NCBI RefSeq assembly: GCF_007826885.1
Contig: NZ_ML675587.1
Span: forward strand, 1 to 64,000
Direction: 5' to 3'
DNA from: Candidatus Nitrosocosmicus arcticus
GTDB taxonomy: Archaea > Thermoproteota > Nitrososphaeria > Nitrososphaerales > Nitrososphaeraceae
DNA: 64,000 nucleotides
The translations under genes and the position numbers were made by a program. The notes beneath the pieces were generated by a model. That model had not been told where the DNA came from, did not search any database, and saw only the letters and a list, made by a program, of their open reading frames with translations. Positions 34,612-44,047 of the stretch are shown one piece after another; position 1 is the first letter of the stretch, and every line of letters begins with the position of its first letter.

Positions 34612-36127
34612 CAATAAAAAGAAAATCAGAATTTTTGATACTACCCTGAGAGACGGCGAACAGACCCCAGGAGTAACGGTTTCTCCGGATCAAAAATTAG
34701 AAATTGCAATGAAGTTGGATGAATTGGGAGTAGATACAATTGAGGCTGGGTTTCCCGTAGTCTCTCCAGGAGAAGTGGAAGCCATAAAAAAAATAATCAA
34801 ACAAGGATTAAAAGCCGAAGTCTGTGGTTTGGCGCGCACCACACAAAATGATATTGATATTGCAATCAAAAGTGATCTAAAGTATATTCATACATTCATT
34901 GCAACATCTGATATACACTTAAAGTACAAATTAAAGATGACAAGGGAACAAGTGTTGGAAAAGGCAATTTATGCCGTAGAGTATGCAAAAAAACATGGAT
35001 TGGTAGTAGAATTTTCCGCCGAGGATGCCACTCGATCTGATATACAATTTTTAAACAAAATATTCAAATCAGTTGCAGAAGCTGGCGCCGATAGGATAGA
35101 CATTCCTGACACCGTGGGCTATTCAACACCTCAATATATATCAAAATTAGTAACAGGTGTAGCAGAGGTAACTGGATTGCCTGTTAGTGTACATTGTCAT
35201 AATGATTTTGGATTGGCTGTTGCGAATTCGATAGCCGGATTTCAGGCAGGTGCTGCTTGTGCACATGTGACCATAAACGGATTAGGTGAGAGAGCAGGAA
35301 ATGCAGCATTAGAAGAATTGGTAATGGCATGTCAGTGTCTTTATCAGATACCACATAATATCAAAACCGAGCAATTGTATGATGTTTCAAAATTTGTTTC
35401 TAGTGCTATGGGAATTATAGTGCAACCCAATAAAGCCATAATAGGGGAGAATGCCTTTGGACATGAATCAGGCATACATACGCATGGGATTATTAATAAT
35501 CCTTTGACCTACGAACCCATCAGCCCTGAACTAGTCGGTAGAAAGAGGTGGATGCAAGCCGGCAAACATGCTGGTGCACATGGCATCAAAGCAATCCTCG
35601 ATGAGTTTGGAATTACATCTTCGGATTTACAACTTAAGGAAATTGTCGAAAAACAGAAATTGATTGCAGATAGTGGAAAATCTATAACTACCTCTGATTT
35701 GTTATCTATAGCCTCTGAGGTTTTAAAGAACAAGAAATTTGATGAAAATTTTAAACTTAATGATTTTCACATAGTAACTGGACTACATATTATTCCAACT
35801 GCTGTGGTTAAACTTAATATTCATGGCAAAGATTTTATCGCCTCAGAGACCGGTGTTGGACCGGTTGATTCAGCATTGAAGGCCATACAGACTATTGCCC
35901 ATGGTATTGCAAACATCAAGATAAGAGAATATAAGCTTGATTCAATTACCGGAGGCTCCGATGCACTGGCGGAAGTATCAGTAAAAGTAGAAGACAAGGA
36001 AGGAAACATCATTTCTGCTAGAAAATCAGGAGCAGATATTGTCGTGGCATCTGTTCAGGCGATGATTGATGCTATAAATACAACAATGTTAAAAAAGATG
36101 ATTCAAAATGGAGAGCCTACCAAATAA
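34598..36127 (+). CDS. leuA: 2-isopropylmalate synthase (or related acyltransferase)
   Basis: 509 residues. TIM-barrel condensing enzyme: DTTLRDGEQTPGVTVSP at the active site, HCHNDFGLAVANSIAG, NGLGERAGNAALEE and the post-barrel ESGIHTHGI, then a C-terminal allosteric domain (residues about 390-500) that binds leucine. The family also contains citramalate and homocitrate synthases; the operon setting with ilvBN and leuB and the full-length regulatory domain favour 2-isopropylmalate synthase. Confidence 0.9.
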   Translation: MTTSDNKKKIRIFDTTLRDGEQTPGVTVSPDQKLEIAMKLDELGVDTIEAGFPVVSPGEVEAIKKIIKQGLKAEVCGLARTTQNDIDIAIKSDLKYIHTFIATSDIHLKYKLKMTREQVLEKAIYAVEYAKKHGLVVEFSAEDATRSDIQFLNKIFKSVAEAGADRIDIPDTVGYSTPQYISKLVTGVAEVTGLPVSVHCHNDFGLAVANSIAGFQAGAACAHVTINGLGERAGNAALEELVMACQCLYQIPHNIKTEQLYDVSKFVSSAMGIIVQPNKAIIGENAFGHESGIHTHGIINNPLTYEPISPELVGRKRWMQAGKHAGAHGIKAILDEFGITSSDLQLKEIVEKQKLIADSGKSITTSDLLSIASEVLKNKKFDENFKLNDFHIVTGLHIIPTAVVKLNIHGKDFIASETGVGPVDSALKAIQTIAHGIANIKIREYKLDSITGGSDALAEVSVKVEDKEGNIISARKSGADIVVASVQAMIDAINTTMLKKMIQNGEPTK

Positions 36128-36156
36128 CAACATTATTGATCATGAGAGAAATATGA

Positions 36157-37197
36157 ATGACTACGTATAATATATCACTACTTGAGGGCGATGGTATTGG
36201 TCCTGAATTATCAGAATGCGTATACGATGTTTTAGAGTGCATACATGACAAGTCAACGTCTCTAAAATTCAACATTTCAAGAGTAGAAGCAGGTGACAAT
36301 GCTAAATTAAAGTATAACAAACCCCTCCCAGATGAAACCTTTGAAAGGATTAAAAACTCTCAAGCCTGCCTGAAATCTCCGGTTGGAGAATCGGCTGCGG
36401 ACGTTGTACTCGTATTGAGGAGATATTTTGATTTATACGCTAATATAAGACCATCCAAAAACTATCCAAATATTTCATCTATATCAAAGGATGTTGACTT
36501 AATCACCGTCAGGGAGAATACCGAAGATTTGTACTTGGGGTGGGAATTTTATGCAGACGATGATACAGTCATATCCCTAAGGAAAATTAGCAGGGCTGCA
36601 TCCAGACGTATTGCGGAGCATGCATTTGAAATCGCAAATTCAAGAAAAGGAAAGAAAGTAACTATAGTTCACAAATCAAATGTTCTAAGAATGAGCGATC
36701 GGCTTTTTATCGATACTTCAAAAGAGGTAGCTAAAAGATATCCTGATATCGAATTTGAAGAAATGTACGTTGATGCCTGCGCTATGGAGTTAATTAGGAA
36801 TCCAAATCGATTTGACACTATTTTAACCACCAATTTATTTGGAGATATTATTTCAGATGAAGCTGCACAAATTACTGGAAGCATTGGATTAGCTCCGGCC
36901 GCAAATATTGGAAAAGACTTTGGAATGTTTGAACCGGTTCATGGAGCTGCTTTTGATATAGCAGGAAAGAATGTAGCTAACCCTACATCATTCATACTTG
37001 CGCTCAAGATGATGTTTGACTGGTTGGGTGAGAAATACCGAGATAGCAATTTGACATCTCAATCAATCAAAATAGAGAAAGCAGTTGATGATTTATTCAG
37101 CAAAAATATCAAAACAATAGATATAGGCGGAAAGTTGTCAACGAAAGAATTTAACAACAAATTCATTAGCCTATTGACGGACCTTGGATATGACTGA
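36157..37197 (+). CDS. leuB: 3-isopropylmalate dehydrogenase-like (beta-decarboxylating)
   Basis: 346-residue NAD-type beta-hydroxyacid decarboxylating dehydrogenase. Features: GDGIGPELSE, the substrate loop TVRENTEDLYLGWE, the Lys in TIVHKSNVLRMSD, and the metal-binding DEAAQITGSIGLAP. The family includes isocitrate and homoisocitrate enzymes; RENTEDLY is shared among them, so specificity is inferred from the operon. ilvC, ilvD and leuCD are not in this window. Confidence 0.85.
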   Translation: MTTYNISLLEGDGIGPELSECVYDVLECIHDKSTSLKFNISRVEAGDNAKLKYNKPLPDETFERIKNSQACLKSPVGESAADVVLVLRRYFDLYANIRPSKNYPNISSISKDVDLITVRENTEDLYLGWEFYADDDTVISLRKISRAASRRIAEHAFEIANSRKGKKVTIVHKSNVLRMSDRLFIDTSKEVAKRYPDIEFEEMYVDACAMELIRNPNRFDTILTTNLFGDIISDEAAQITGSIGLAPAANIGKDFGMFEPVHGAAFDIAGKNVANPTSFILALKMMFDWLGEKYRDSNLTSQSIKIEKAVDDLFSKNIKTIDIGGKLSTKEFNNKFISLLTDLGYD

Positions 37198-37214
37198 GGC
37201 ACGATAAGTATTTT

Positions 37215-37805
37215 CTAGTGATGATATATCAGGTCTAAAAGGTTTTTCAGTATTCTGGCGGTAGCCCCCCAGATCAAATATTCATCCACGGAAAATTTAA
37301 ACATCTTATTATCTCTACTTGAATGCTCCTCATCGACAGCCATGCAATCACGTAAAATTTCGAGTGGTATTTCAATTACTTGTTCTACTTCTTCATTAGG
37401 TTCAAAGGCAAATGATATTTTACCAAGTATCACAATAAATGGATAGATAAGTATTTTGGTTGTATAGGTATTTGTAGGAGTGAGACATCCAATTATTTTT
37501 TCTTTTTGAATTGAGAGACCTATTTCTTCAAAAGTCTCTCTCATTGCGGTTTCTATGATAGAATGATCTTGTTTGGAAACTCTACCTCCTGGAAAGGAAA
37601 TCTCCCCTGCATGATTTCTCAAATTTGAACCTCTTTTTGTGAATATAATCGTTGGAGTATATTCAAGATTAAAATGGATTATAACAAGTACGCTTGATGG
37701 TACCGTGTTGCGGTCACCTCCTCCTTCTAAATTAGTATTTTTAAAATCAAATAAGGTCTTGCTATTCTCCTGGACAATTTCTATGAATTCTTTTTCAGAA
37801 ATCAA
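37215..37805 (-). CDS. Nudix hydrolase, CoA-pyrophosphatase type
   Basis: 196 residues. The Nudix box reads GGRVSKQDHSIIETAMRETF followed by EEIGL, with all metal-binding Glu residues. The preceding LRNHAGEISFPGGR matches the UPF0035/NUDT7-8 signature LLTxRxxxLRxHxGxVxFPGG, typical of CoA or acyl-CoA pyrophosphatases. It would cleave CoA derivatives and help control CoA pools. Convergent with leuB with only 17 bases in between. Confidence 0.88.
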   Translation of the reverse strand: MISEKEFIEIVQENSKTLFDFKNTNLEGGGDRNTVPSSVLVIIHFNLEYTPTIIFTKRGSNLRNHAGEISFPGGRVSKQDHSIIETAMRETFEEIGLSIQKEKIIGCLTPTNTYTTKILIYPFIVILGKISFAFEPNEEVEQVIEIPLEILRDCMAVDEEHSSRDNKMFKFSVDEYLIWGATARILKNLLDLIYHH

Positions 37806-37882
37806 AACTACGAACTATGATAATAATATTATCTAAAAAACCTTTTTTTACCGTAATCTTACTCATTTAACTAAACTATAAA

Positions 37883-38656
37883 ATGAATATAATTTATGAA
37901 TTAAACCCTCCAAAAATACTAAATAGTTACAGGATTGATATCGCACTGCTAAACCAGGAATTGCTAAAGTTTTTGAACAGGGCAAGAATCATTTCTAATT
38001 TCACAAAATACATACATATTACAGATTCTGTCCTTGGTATCCCCAGATTTTCGAGTATTCATGCAGCTCAGATGATGATGAATAATCTAACCAATGTAGC
38101 CTTGAATATAAGCTGTAGTGTAAGGACAAGAGATAGAAACATGAATTCTATTATACAAATGGTAACGGATGCGGTATTGTTAAAAATTAGAGGCCTTTTA
38201 TTTATTCAAGGTGATAAACCTGCCTTTGAGGAATCCGAAAATGCATCCTCACTTTCAAATCCGACAGATGTGATTAAGCTTTTAACCTCCATAGGATTTG
38301 ACAAATTAATAGATCTTGATTTATCCATACCAAACAAGATTTCAAATCAGAAAGTATTCCAAAAAAAGGTAAATTCAAAGCCCCATACATTTATCACACA
38401 ATCAATAAATTCGATTCAGGAGATCAGGGATTTAAAAGATCTCATAAAACCCAAAAATATCCAACTTATTCCTTGCATTATGGTCCCTTCGGTCAAAAAT
38501 GAAAGAGCAGCTGCTATGATTGGTTTGGATTGGAGTGAATACCAAGATAACTTTCTAGGATTCTTAAAAGAAGTTTATCAAGAAACGGACCATATCCTAA
38601 TTACCTCGCCTAATAGTTTTGATGAAGGAATTGAGGTTTTGAAGAAAATAGTTTAA
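37883..38656 (+). CDS. methylenetetrahydrofolate reductase-like (MetF) protein
   Basis: 257-residue TIM-barrel protein resembling MetF: an N-terminal ELNPPK in place of the usual EFxPP, then CSVRTRDRNMNSI, RGLLFIQGDKP (usually LxGD), and a C-terminal PCIMVPSVKNERAAAMIG. In bacteria this reduces methylene-THF with FAD. Thaumarchaeal pterins differ, so the actual C1 carrier is uncertain. Monocistronic, convergent with the ABC ATPase gene. Confidence 0.7.
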   Translation: MNIIYELNPPKILNSYRIDIALLNQELLKFLNRARIISNFTKYIHITDSVLGIPRFSSIHAAQMMMNNLTNVALNISCSVRTRDRNMNSIIQMVTDAVLLKIRGLLFIQGDKPAFEESENASSLSNPTDVIKLLTSIGFDKLIDLDLSIPNKISNQKVFQKKVNSKPHTFITQSINSIQEIRDLKDLIKPKNIQLIPCIMVPSVKNERAAAMIGLDWSEYQDNFLGFLKEVYQETDHILITSPNSFDEGIEVLKKIV

Positions 38657-38671
38657 TATTGCAAAAGCCTA

Positions 38672-39457
38672 TCATATTGTTCTTTTGTGTTGAGTTATTT
38701 CACTCTTTAATTCATCAAGGACCAGTCTGTTGTACTCAAATAAATTAGAATCTTCAGTTAACCTAGGTCTCCTATAATCGATTTCAATCTCCTTCTTAAC
38801 GCGAGCTGGTCTCTTTGTGAATACCACAACCCTGTCACCGAGGCATATTGATTCAGATATATTGTGAGTTACAAATATTATTGTCTTTCTAGTCTTAGCC
38901 CATATCAATTGAAGTTCAACTAATAGAAGATCACGAGTCTGTGAATCAAGTGCAGCAAAGGGTTCGTCCATGAGCAATATGTCAGGATCCATCACTAAAG
39001 CACGTGCAATAGCGACTCTCTGTTTCATCCCGCCTGATAGCTGATATGTATAAGATTTAGAGAATTTGCTTAAATCCATCATTTCAAGGTAATGTAATGC
39101 AATTTTGTTTCGTTTCTCTTTTTCAACTCCAACCATTTTTAATCCAAATTCGACATTGTCAATAACGGTTAGCCATGGGAATAAAGCATTCTCTTGAAAA
39201 ACCATAATGCGATCAGGTCCAGTTTCAAACACAGATTGTCCGTTAAGTACCAATTCTCCTTCAGTTGGCTTTTCTAAACCCGCAATTATATTAAGTAGAG
39301 TAGATTTACCACACCCAGATGGACCCACAAAACACACAAATTGGCCCTCTTCAATTGACAAATTTACATTATCTATAGCTAAAACCCTTCTCCTTTCACC
39401 TGAAGACGAATTCACTGAAAAGGATTTAGTTATATTTTTCAATTCCAATTTACTCAA
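38672..39457 (-). CDS. ABC transporter ATP-binding protein, NitT/TauT (SsuB/TauB) type
   Basis: 261-residue ATPase. Walker A is GPSGCGKST, Q-loop VFQENALFPWLT, signature LSGGMKQRVAIARAL, Walker B ILLMDEPFAALD, H-loop FVTHNISES. Closest in type to SsuB/TauB importers of sulfonates, nitrate or bicarbonate. No permease or binding protein is next to it; those of the same class are at 13742-17646, about 21-25 kb away, so it may be the missing energiser of that transporter. Confidence 0.9.
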   Translation of the reverse strand: MSKLELKNITKSFSVNSSSGERRRVLAIDNVNLSIEEGQFVCFVGPSGCGKSTLLNIIAGLEKPTEGELVLNGQSVFETGPDRIMVFQENALFPWLTVIDNVEFGLKMVGVEKEKRNKIALHYLEMMDLSKFSKSYTYQLSGGMKQRVAIARALVMDPDILLMDEPFAALDSQTRDLLLVELQLIWAKTRKTIIFVTHNISESICLGDRVVVFTKRPARVKKEIEIDYRRPRLTEDSNLFEYNRLVLDELKSEITQHKRTI

Positions 39458-39588
39458 TTAAACTAGTATACTATGGAATTTCAATAATATAATTTAATCA
39501 GAGAAGGCTAATCCTTGTTTGTAAGCAATTATAGATATTGCAGGTCATTTATGGAATCTTTCACCTAGTAACCTTTTTTAAGAATCTG

Positions 39589-41451
39589 ATGAATGATCTT
39601 ATCATAGTTAATTTGAAAAAAAAAATTGTTTTAGATACAAGTATCATAATAGATGGCGATATAAGTCAGAAAATTGATAATAAGGATATTGATGAAAATT
39701 TTGAAATAATAATTCCCCGCGCTGCAATTGATGAGCTGCAGTCGCAAGCTTGTAAACAAAAGGAACATGGATTCATCGGACTCGCAGAACTAAGAAAGAT
39801 TAGAGAAAAATGTAGTGAAAATAATATTTTGGTCAGAATTTACGGAGAAAAACCCAATTTAGAAGATATAAAATTAGCCAAGAATGGGAGAATAGATGCT
39901 CTTATTACCGACATAGCTGAGAAAGAAAATGCGACATTATTTACTGCTGATTACATACAACATTTAACTGCCAACGCTACTGGAATCTCAAGTGTTCATA
40001 TACGATCTCCTGTCTCGGCATCTTTTAATTTAGAAAATTACTTTGACGATAGATCAATGAGTGTTCATTTGATAGAAGGAGTAGAACCATTAGCAAAGAA
40101 AGGTACTCCAGGAGAATTTACATTAGAGAAAATATCGGACAATAAATTGGATAAACAAACTTTAAATCAAATTATGAATTTCCTTTTCTCTACCGAAAAC
40201 AATAAAAAAATATCAAATATAGAAATTTCTTTTGACGGATGTTACGTGGTAATGTACAAGAATTTAAGAATTGTCATTACTCAACCTCCCGTGTCAAATA
40301 AAATAGAAATTACTGCAGTCAGACCGATAAAGAAATTGTCCTTGCAAGATTATCAATTGGACACAACTTTAGTAGATAGACTGTCAAAGGAAGCAGAGGG
40401 AATCTTGATAGCAGGCAGACCTGGTTCTGGCAAAAGTACATTTGCAAGTAGTATCGCAGAACATTACGTCCAAAATAATAAACTCGTCAAGACCCTTGAA
40501 TCACCTAGAGATCTACAAGTACCCGAGAATGTGGTCCAATATGGTTCATTTAAGAATGGGTATGAAAGGGTTGCGGACATCCTATTACTTGTAAGACCAG
40601 ACTTTACGATTTTTGATGAAGTGAGGCGGATAAAGGATTTTGAACTATTTGCAGATCTTAGACTTACAGGTATTGGCATGATAGGAGTAATACATGCTAA
40701 TGAAGCACTGGATGCGATTCAACGCTTTATTGGCAAGATAGAATTAGGTATGATACCTCATGTGATAGACACGGTAATATTTATACACGGAGGCAAAATT
40801 GAAAAAATATACGAATTGAATTTGACAGTAAAAGTCCCTGCGGGTATGGTGGAACAAGATCTTGCTAGACCTGTCGTTGAGATCAGGGATTTTTTTTCAA
40901 AGGAAACAGAATATGAAATCTATTCGTATGGAGAAGAAAACATAATTATCCCTTTAAAGAATATCGATAAAAAAATCGATAAAGAAAGGAACAACAGGAT
41001 AAATAAATTAGCAGAATCCAAGATAAGAGAAGTTATAGGTAAATTTGACCCTAAGGCTGAAATAATGATAATTTCCAATGATAAGATAAGAATCGTAGTC
41101 AATAAAGAAGTAATTCCCCGAATAATTGGGAGAGGAGGATCGACTATTTCAGAAATAGAAAAAACTTTAGGAGTTAGAATTGATGTTGAAGCTAAAGTTC
41201 CGCTCATCGGTAATGAAATAGCATTTAGTATCACCGAATCAGGTTCTAGGATTTACTTGTTAGTAGATGAAATGCATATAGGAAAAAAGGCTAATTTATT
41301 TTTAGGAGACGAGCTACTAATTACCAATCAAATTGGAAAGAAAGCCAAATTAAAATTAGATAAAAAGTCTGAAATCGGCAGAAAAGTATTCAATACCATA
41401 ATGAGTAACAATCAAGACTCTATGAAACTATATGAGAGTAAAGATGAATAA
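39589..41451 (+). CDS. archaeal PIN domain-ATPase-KH domain protein
   Basis: 620 residues from the ATG at 39589. N-terminal PIN nuclease-like domain (KIVLDTSIIIDGDIS with catalytic Asp, RIDALITDIAEKE, LFTADY). Central RecA-like ATPase related to PilT/VirB11 with Walker A GRPGSGKST at about 276-284 and FDEVRR as Walker B. C-terminal KH RNA-binding domain (PRIIGRGGSTISEIEK). This architecture is a conserved archaeal RNA-processing factor. A TTG at 39538 would add 17 residues but the PIN domain begins right after the ATG. Role in RNA decay or ribosome maturation is probable, not proven. Confidence 0.9.
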   Translation: MNDLIIVNLKKKIVLDTSIIIDGDISQKIDNKDIDENFEIIIPRAAIDELQSQACKQKEHGFIGLAELRKIREKCSENNILVRIYGEKPNLEDIKLAKNGRIDALITDIAEKENATLFTADYIQHLTANATGISSVHIRSPVSASFNLENYFDDRSMSVHLIEGVEPLAKKGTPGEFTLEKISDNKLDKQTLNQIMNFLFSTENNKKISNIEISFDGCYVVMYKNLRIVITQPPVSNKIEITAVRPIKKLSLQDYQLDTTLVDRLSKEAEGILIAGRPGSGKSTFASSIAEHYVQNNKLVKTLESPRDLQVPENVVQYGSFKNGYERVADILLLVRPDFTIFDEVRRIKDFELFADLRLTGIGMIGVIHANEALDAIQRFIGKIELGMIPHVIDTVIFIHGGKIEKIYELNLTVKVPAGMVEQDLARPVVEIRDFFSKETEYEIYSYGEENIIIPLKNIDKKIDKERNNRINKLAESKIREVIGKFDPKAEIMIISNDKIRIVVNKEVIPRIIGRGGSTISEIEKTLGVRIDVEAKVPLIGNEIAFSITESGSRIYLLVDEMHIGKKANLFLGDELLITNQIGKKAKLKLDKKSEIGRKVFNTIMSNNQDSMKLYESKDE

Positions 41452-41463
41452 TAAATAAATCAA

Positions 41464-43050
41464 TTAAAAAGAGATTTTTGGTACATATGTCCCAAATATC
41501 TCTTTAAACGTGGTGTTAATTTCGCCAAGGGTTACCTTATTTTTAACACATGATATCAAAAATGGCATCAAATTAACATCTTGTTTTTCGGCTGCTGATA
41601 ACAAGGACGAAATCTGGTGTTGGACTTTAACATTATCACGGGACTTTTTGAATTCCTTTAACCTATTTACTTGTTTTATTTCCAATTGAGGGTCAACTCT
41701 AGCCAATTTTGGCTCTATATCTTGCTGGTCGGTAAATTTGTTTACCCCGACAATTGTTCTTTTATTGCTGTCGATTTCTTTCTTTAGGGAATATGCATTT
41801 TTTCTAATTTCTTCTTGGAAAAAGTTTCGTTCAATTGCAGCTAAGGCCCCACCCATCTTGTCTATTCGGTCAAGGTAAGAATTGACTCCTTCTATAATTT
41901 GCTCAGTTAAATATTCTATATAATAAGAACCCGCTAATGGGTCAACTGTTTTTGTAACTCCCGTTTCGTAGGCTAGAACCTGTTGCGTACGCAGGGCAAT
42001 CTTAACTGACTCTTCAGTAGGTAAAGCTAACGCCTCGTCTCTGGAATTAGTATGCAGAGACTGACATCCGCCCAAAACAGCAGCCAATGCTTCAGTTGTA
42101 ACTCTGATAATGTTATTATCAGCTTGTTGCGCAGTTAGGGATTCCCCACTAGTTTGCACATGAAATCTTAAGTGTGAAGATTTGGGATCTTTGGCATGAT
42201 ATCTTTCTTTGATGATCTTAGAATAGATAACCCTGGCTGCCCTAAATTTAGCAACTTCCTCTAAAAATTCCATAGTACAACAAAAGAAAAAAGAAAGCCT
42301 GGGTGCAAAATTATCTATATCCAATCCCCTATCCATGCATGTATTTATGTACTCGATAGCATCGGCAAAAGTGAAGGCCAGTTCTTGGATTGCATTGGAA
42401 CCTGCTTCACGGATATGATAGCCAGAGATACTAATTGGATAAAATTGAGGAACATCAGTTGAACAATATTGTATCATATCTCCAATAAGTCTTAGTGAAG
42501 GTCTTGGTGGGTAAATGTATGTATTTCTCGAGTGATATTCTTTTAAAATGTCGTTTTGCGTGGTTCCCCTGATTTGGGAAGGCAATACACCTTGTGATCC
42601 TGCAACTGTAATGTACAATGAAAGCAGGGTTGCAGCAGTGGAATTAATTGTCATAGAGGTACTTACCTTGTCAAGTGGAATATCCTTAAAACAAGTTAGC
42701 ATATCATCTATAGAACTTATCGCTACTCCTGTTCTCCCCACCTCACCCTCCGACTGAGGATTATCTGAATCTCTGCCTGTTTGCGTAGGTAAATCAAAGG
42801 CCAAAGACAATCCAGTCTGACCATGACCTAACAAGAACTTGAACCTGTTATTTGTCTCCTCTGCACTACCGAATCCGCTATACTGTCGCATTGTCCAATG
42901 GCGCTCCCTGTACATAGTAGGATATATGCCCCTCAAATACGGATATGTACCTGGGTCAGATTCATTTTCATTCCTGATATCGCTAGATGTATAATACTTT
43001 TTTACTGGGATATTAGAATCAGTTTTGATTGAATTTTTATCTTCGCTCAT
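41464..43050 (-). CDS. mcmA1: methylmalonyl-CoA mutase, large (catalytic) subunit
   Basis: 528 residues. Catalytic TIM-barrel part with no B12-binding domain, as in archaea where a separate small subunit carries cobalamin. Conserved stretches are TMRQYSGFGSAEETNNRFKF, GLSLAFDLPTQTGRDSD, TMTINSTAATLLSLY, PISISGYHIREAGSNAIQEL and TSGESLTAQQADNNIIR. The enzyme interconverts methylmalonyl-CoA and succinyl-CoA in the 3-HP/4-HB cycle. It is preceded by meaB with a 6-base gap. The small subunit gene is not in the window. Confidence 0.96.
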   Translation of the reverse strand: MSEDKNSIKTDSNIPVKKYYTSSDIRNENESDPGTYPYLRGIYPTMYRERHWTMRQYSGFGSAEETNNRFKFLLGHGQTGLSLAFDLPTQTGRDSDNPQSEGEVGRTGVAISSIDDMLTCFKDIPLDKVSTSMTINSTAATLLSLYITVAGSQGVLPSQIRGTTQNDILKEYHSRNTYIYPPRPSLRLIGDMIQYCSTDVPQFYPISISGYHIREAGSNAIQELAFTFADAIEYINTCMDRGLDIDNFAPRLSFFFCCTMEFLEEVAKFRAARVIYSKIIKERYHAKDPKSSHLRFHVQTSGESLTAQQADNNIIRVTTEALAAVLGGCQSLHTNSRDEALALPTEESVKIALRTQQVLAYETGVTKTVDPLAGSYYIEYLTEQIIEGVNSYLDRIDKMGGALAAIERNFFQEEIRKNAYSLKKEIDSNKRTIVGVNKFTDQQDIEPKLARVDPQLEIKQVNRLKEFKKSRDNVKVQHQISSLLSAAEKQDVNLMPFLISCVKNKVTLGEINTTFKEIFGTYVPKISF

Positions 43051-43056
43051 ACCAGA

Positions 43057-43995
43057 TCATTTACTAGAAAATACTAATAAAGATAATTCTTCCGCTGCTG
43101 TGTAAGGATCTTTTGACTTGTCGAGCATAGATTCGACCAACTTGTTTATCTCCATGTTTTTTGAGTTCAACACCTGCACTGACTTCTCCCTCACTTCATC
43201 TAATACCATCAATTTTAATTCGGCTTTCAAATCTTCTCTTTCCTTTTTCTTCTTTTTGGAAATCCAGTCATCTGTATTGATCAAATCTCTTAATTTTTTT
43301 GACAATTCTTCTAGACCTTCCCCGGAATGCGCCGATACTTTAAAAATCAGTGGTTTTCTAGGCAACTCTCCTATGAGGTCTAGAAGTGTCAGATACAGTG
43401 TATTAGAGCCTTCTATATCTGACTTATTCACGATGTATACATCTCCAATCTCAGTCAATCCTGCTTTAACAGCTTGTACATTATCGCCGGTATTTGGATT
43501 GAAAATTACAACCGTTAAATTTACAACCTTTGAAATTTCGATTTCTAGTTGGCCAGCCCCCACACTCTCTACTAATATTAGATCATACCCTGCCGCATCT
43601 AAAATTCTAATTATATTTCTAAGAGATTTAGAAATTCCACCAGAAGCACCCCTTGAACCTAAACTCCGCATGAAAATGTCCTCATCGTCCATCGTAGTAG
43701 GCATACGGACTCTGTCACCAAGGATAGCACCCCCTGAAATAGCACTAGTAGGATCTACTGCCAATATAGATATCTTGAAACCATAATTCTTAAAATAAGA
43801 AATCAATTTTCCGATAAGAGTACTCTTACCTGCACCAGCAGGACCTGTAAATCCTATTGTGATCGCTTTTCCTGTTTTTGGATATATATTTTTTAATATT
43901 TCATGGGACAATGGATCCTCGTCATCAATCTTTGAAATAGATTGTGCAATAATTCTTTTATTTTTATTTAATATTCCTTCAACAATATCATCCAT
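43057..43995 (-). CDS. meaB: methylmalonyl-CoA mutase-associated GTPase MeaB/ArgK
   Basis: 312-residue G3E GTPase. Walker A is GFTGPAGAGKSTLIGKL, Walker B/switch region VESVGAGQLEIEISK, and NKSD is the guanine-specificity motif. MeaB gates cobalamin loading and protects methylmalonyl-CoA mutase from inactivation. Immediately upstream of the mutase large subunit, same operon. Slightly shorter than bacterial MeaB. Confidence 0.95.
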   Translation of the reverse strand: MDDIVEGILNKNKRIIAQSISKIDDEDPLSHEILKNIYPKTGKAITIGFTGPAGAGKSTLIGKLISYFKNYGFKISILAVDPTSAISGGAILGDRVRMPTTMDDEDIFMRSLGSRGASGGISKSLRNIIRILDAAGYDLILVESVGAGQLEIEISKVVNLTVVIFNPNTGDNVQAVKAGLTEIGDVYIVNKSDIEGSNTLYLTLLDLIGELPRKPLIFKVSAHSGEGLEELSKKLRDLINTDDWISKKKKKEREDLKAELKLMVLDEVREKSVQVLNSKNMEINKLVESMLDKSKDPYTAAEELSLLVFSSK

Positions 43996-44047
43996 AACGA
44001 TGAGATAAAAGAACTGGAAATAAATTATTTTGCAATCTTCGATTGAT

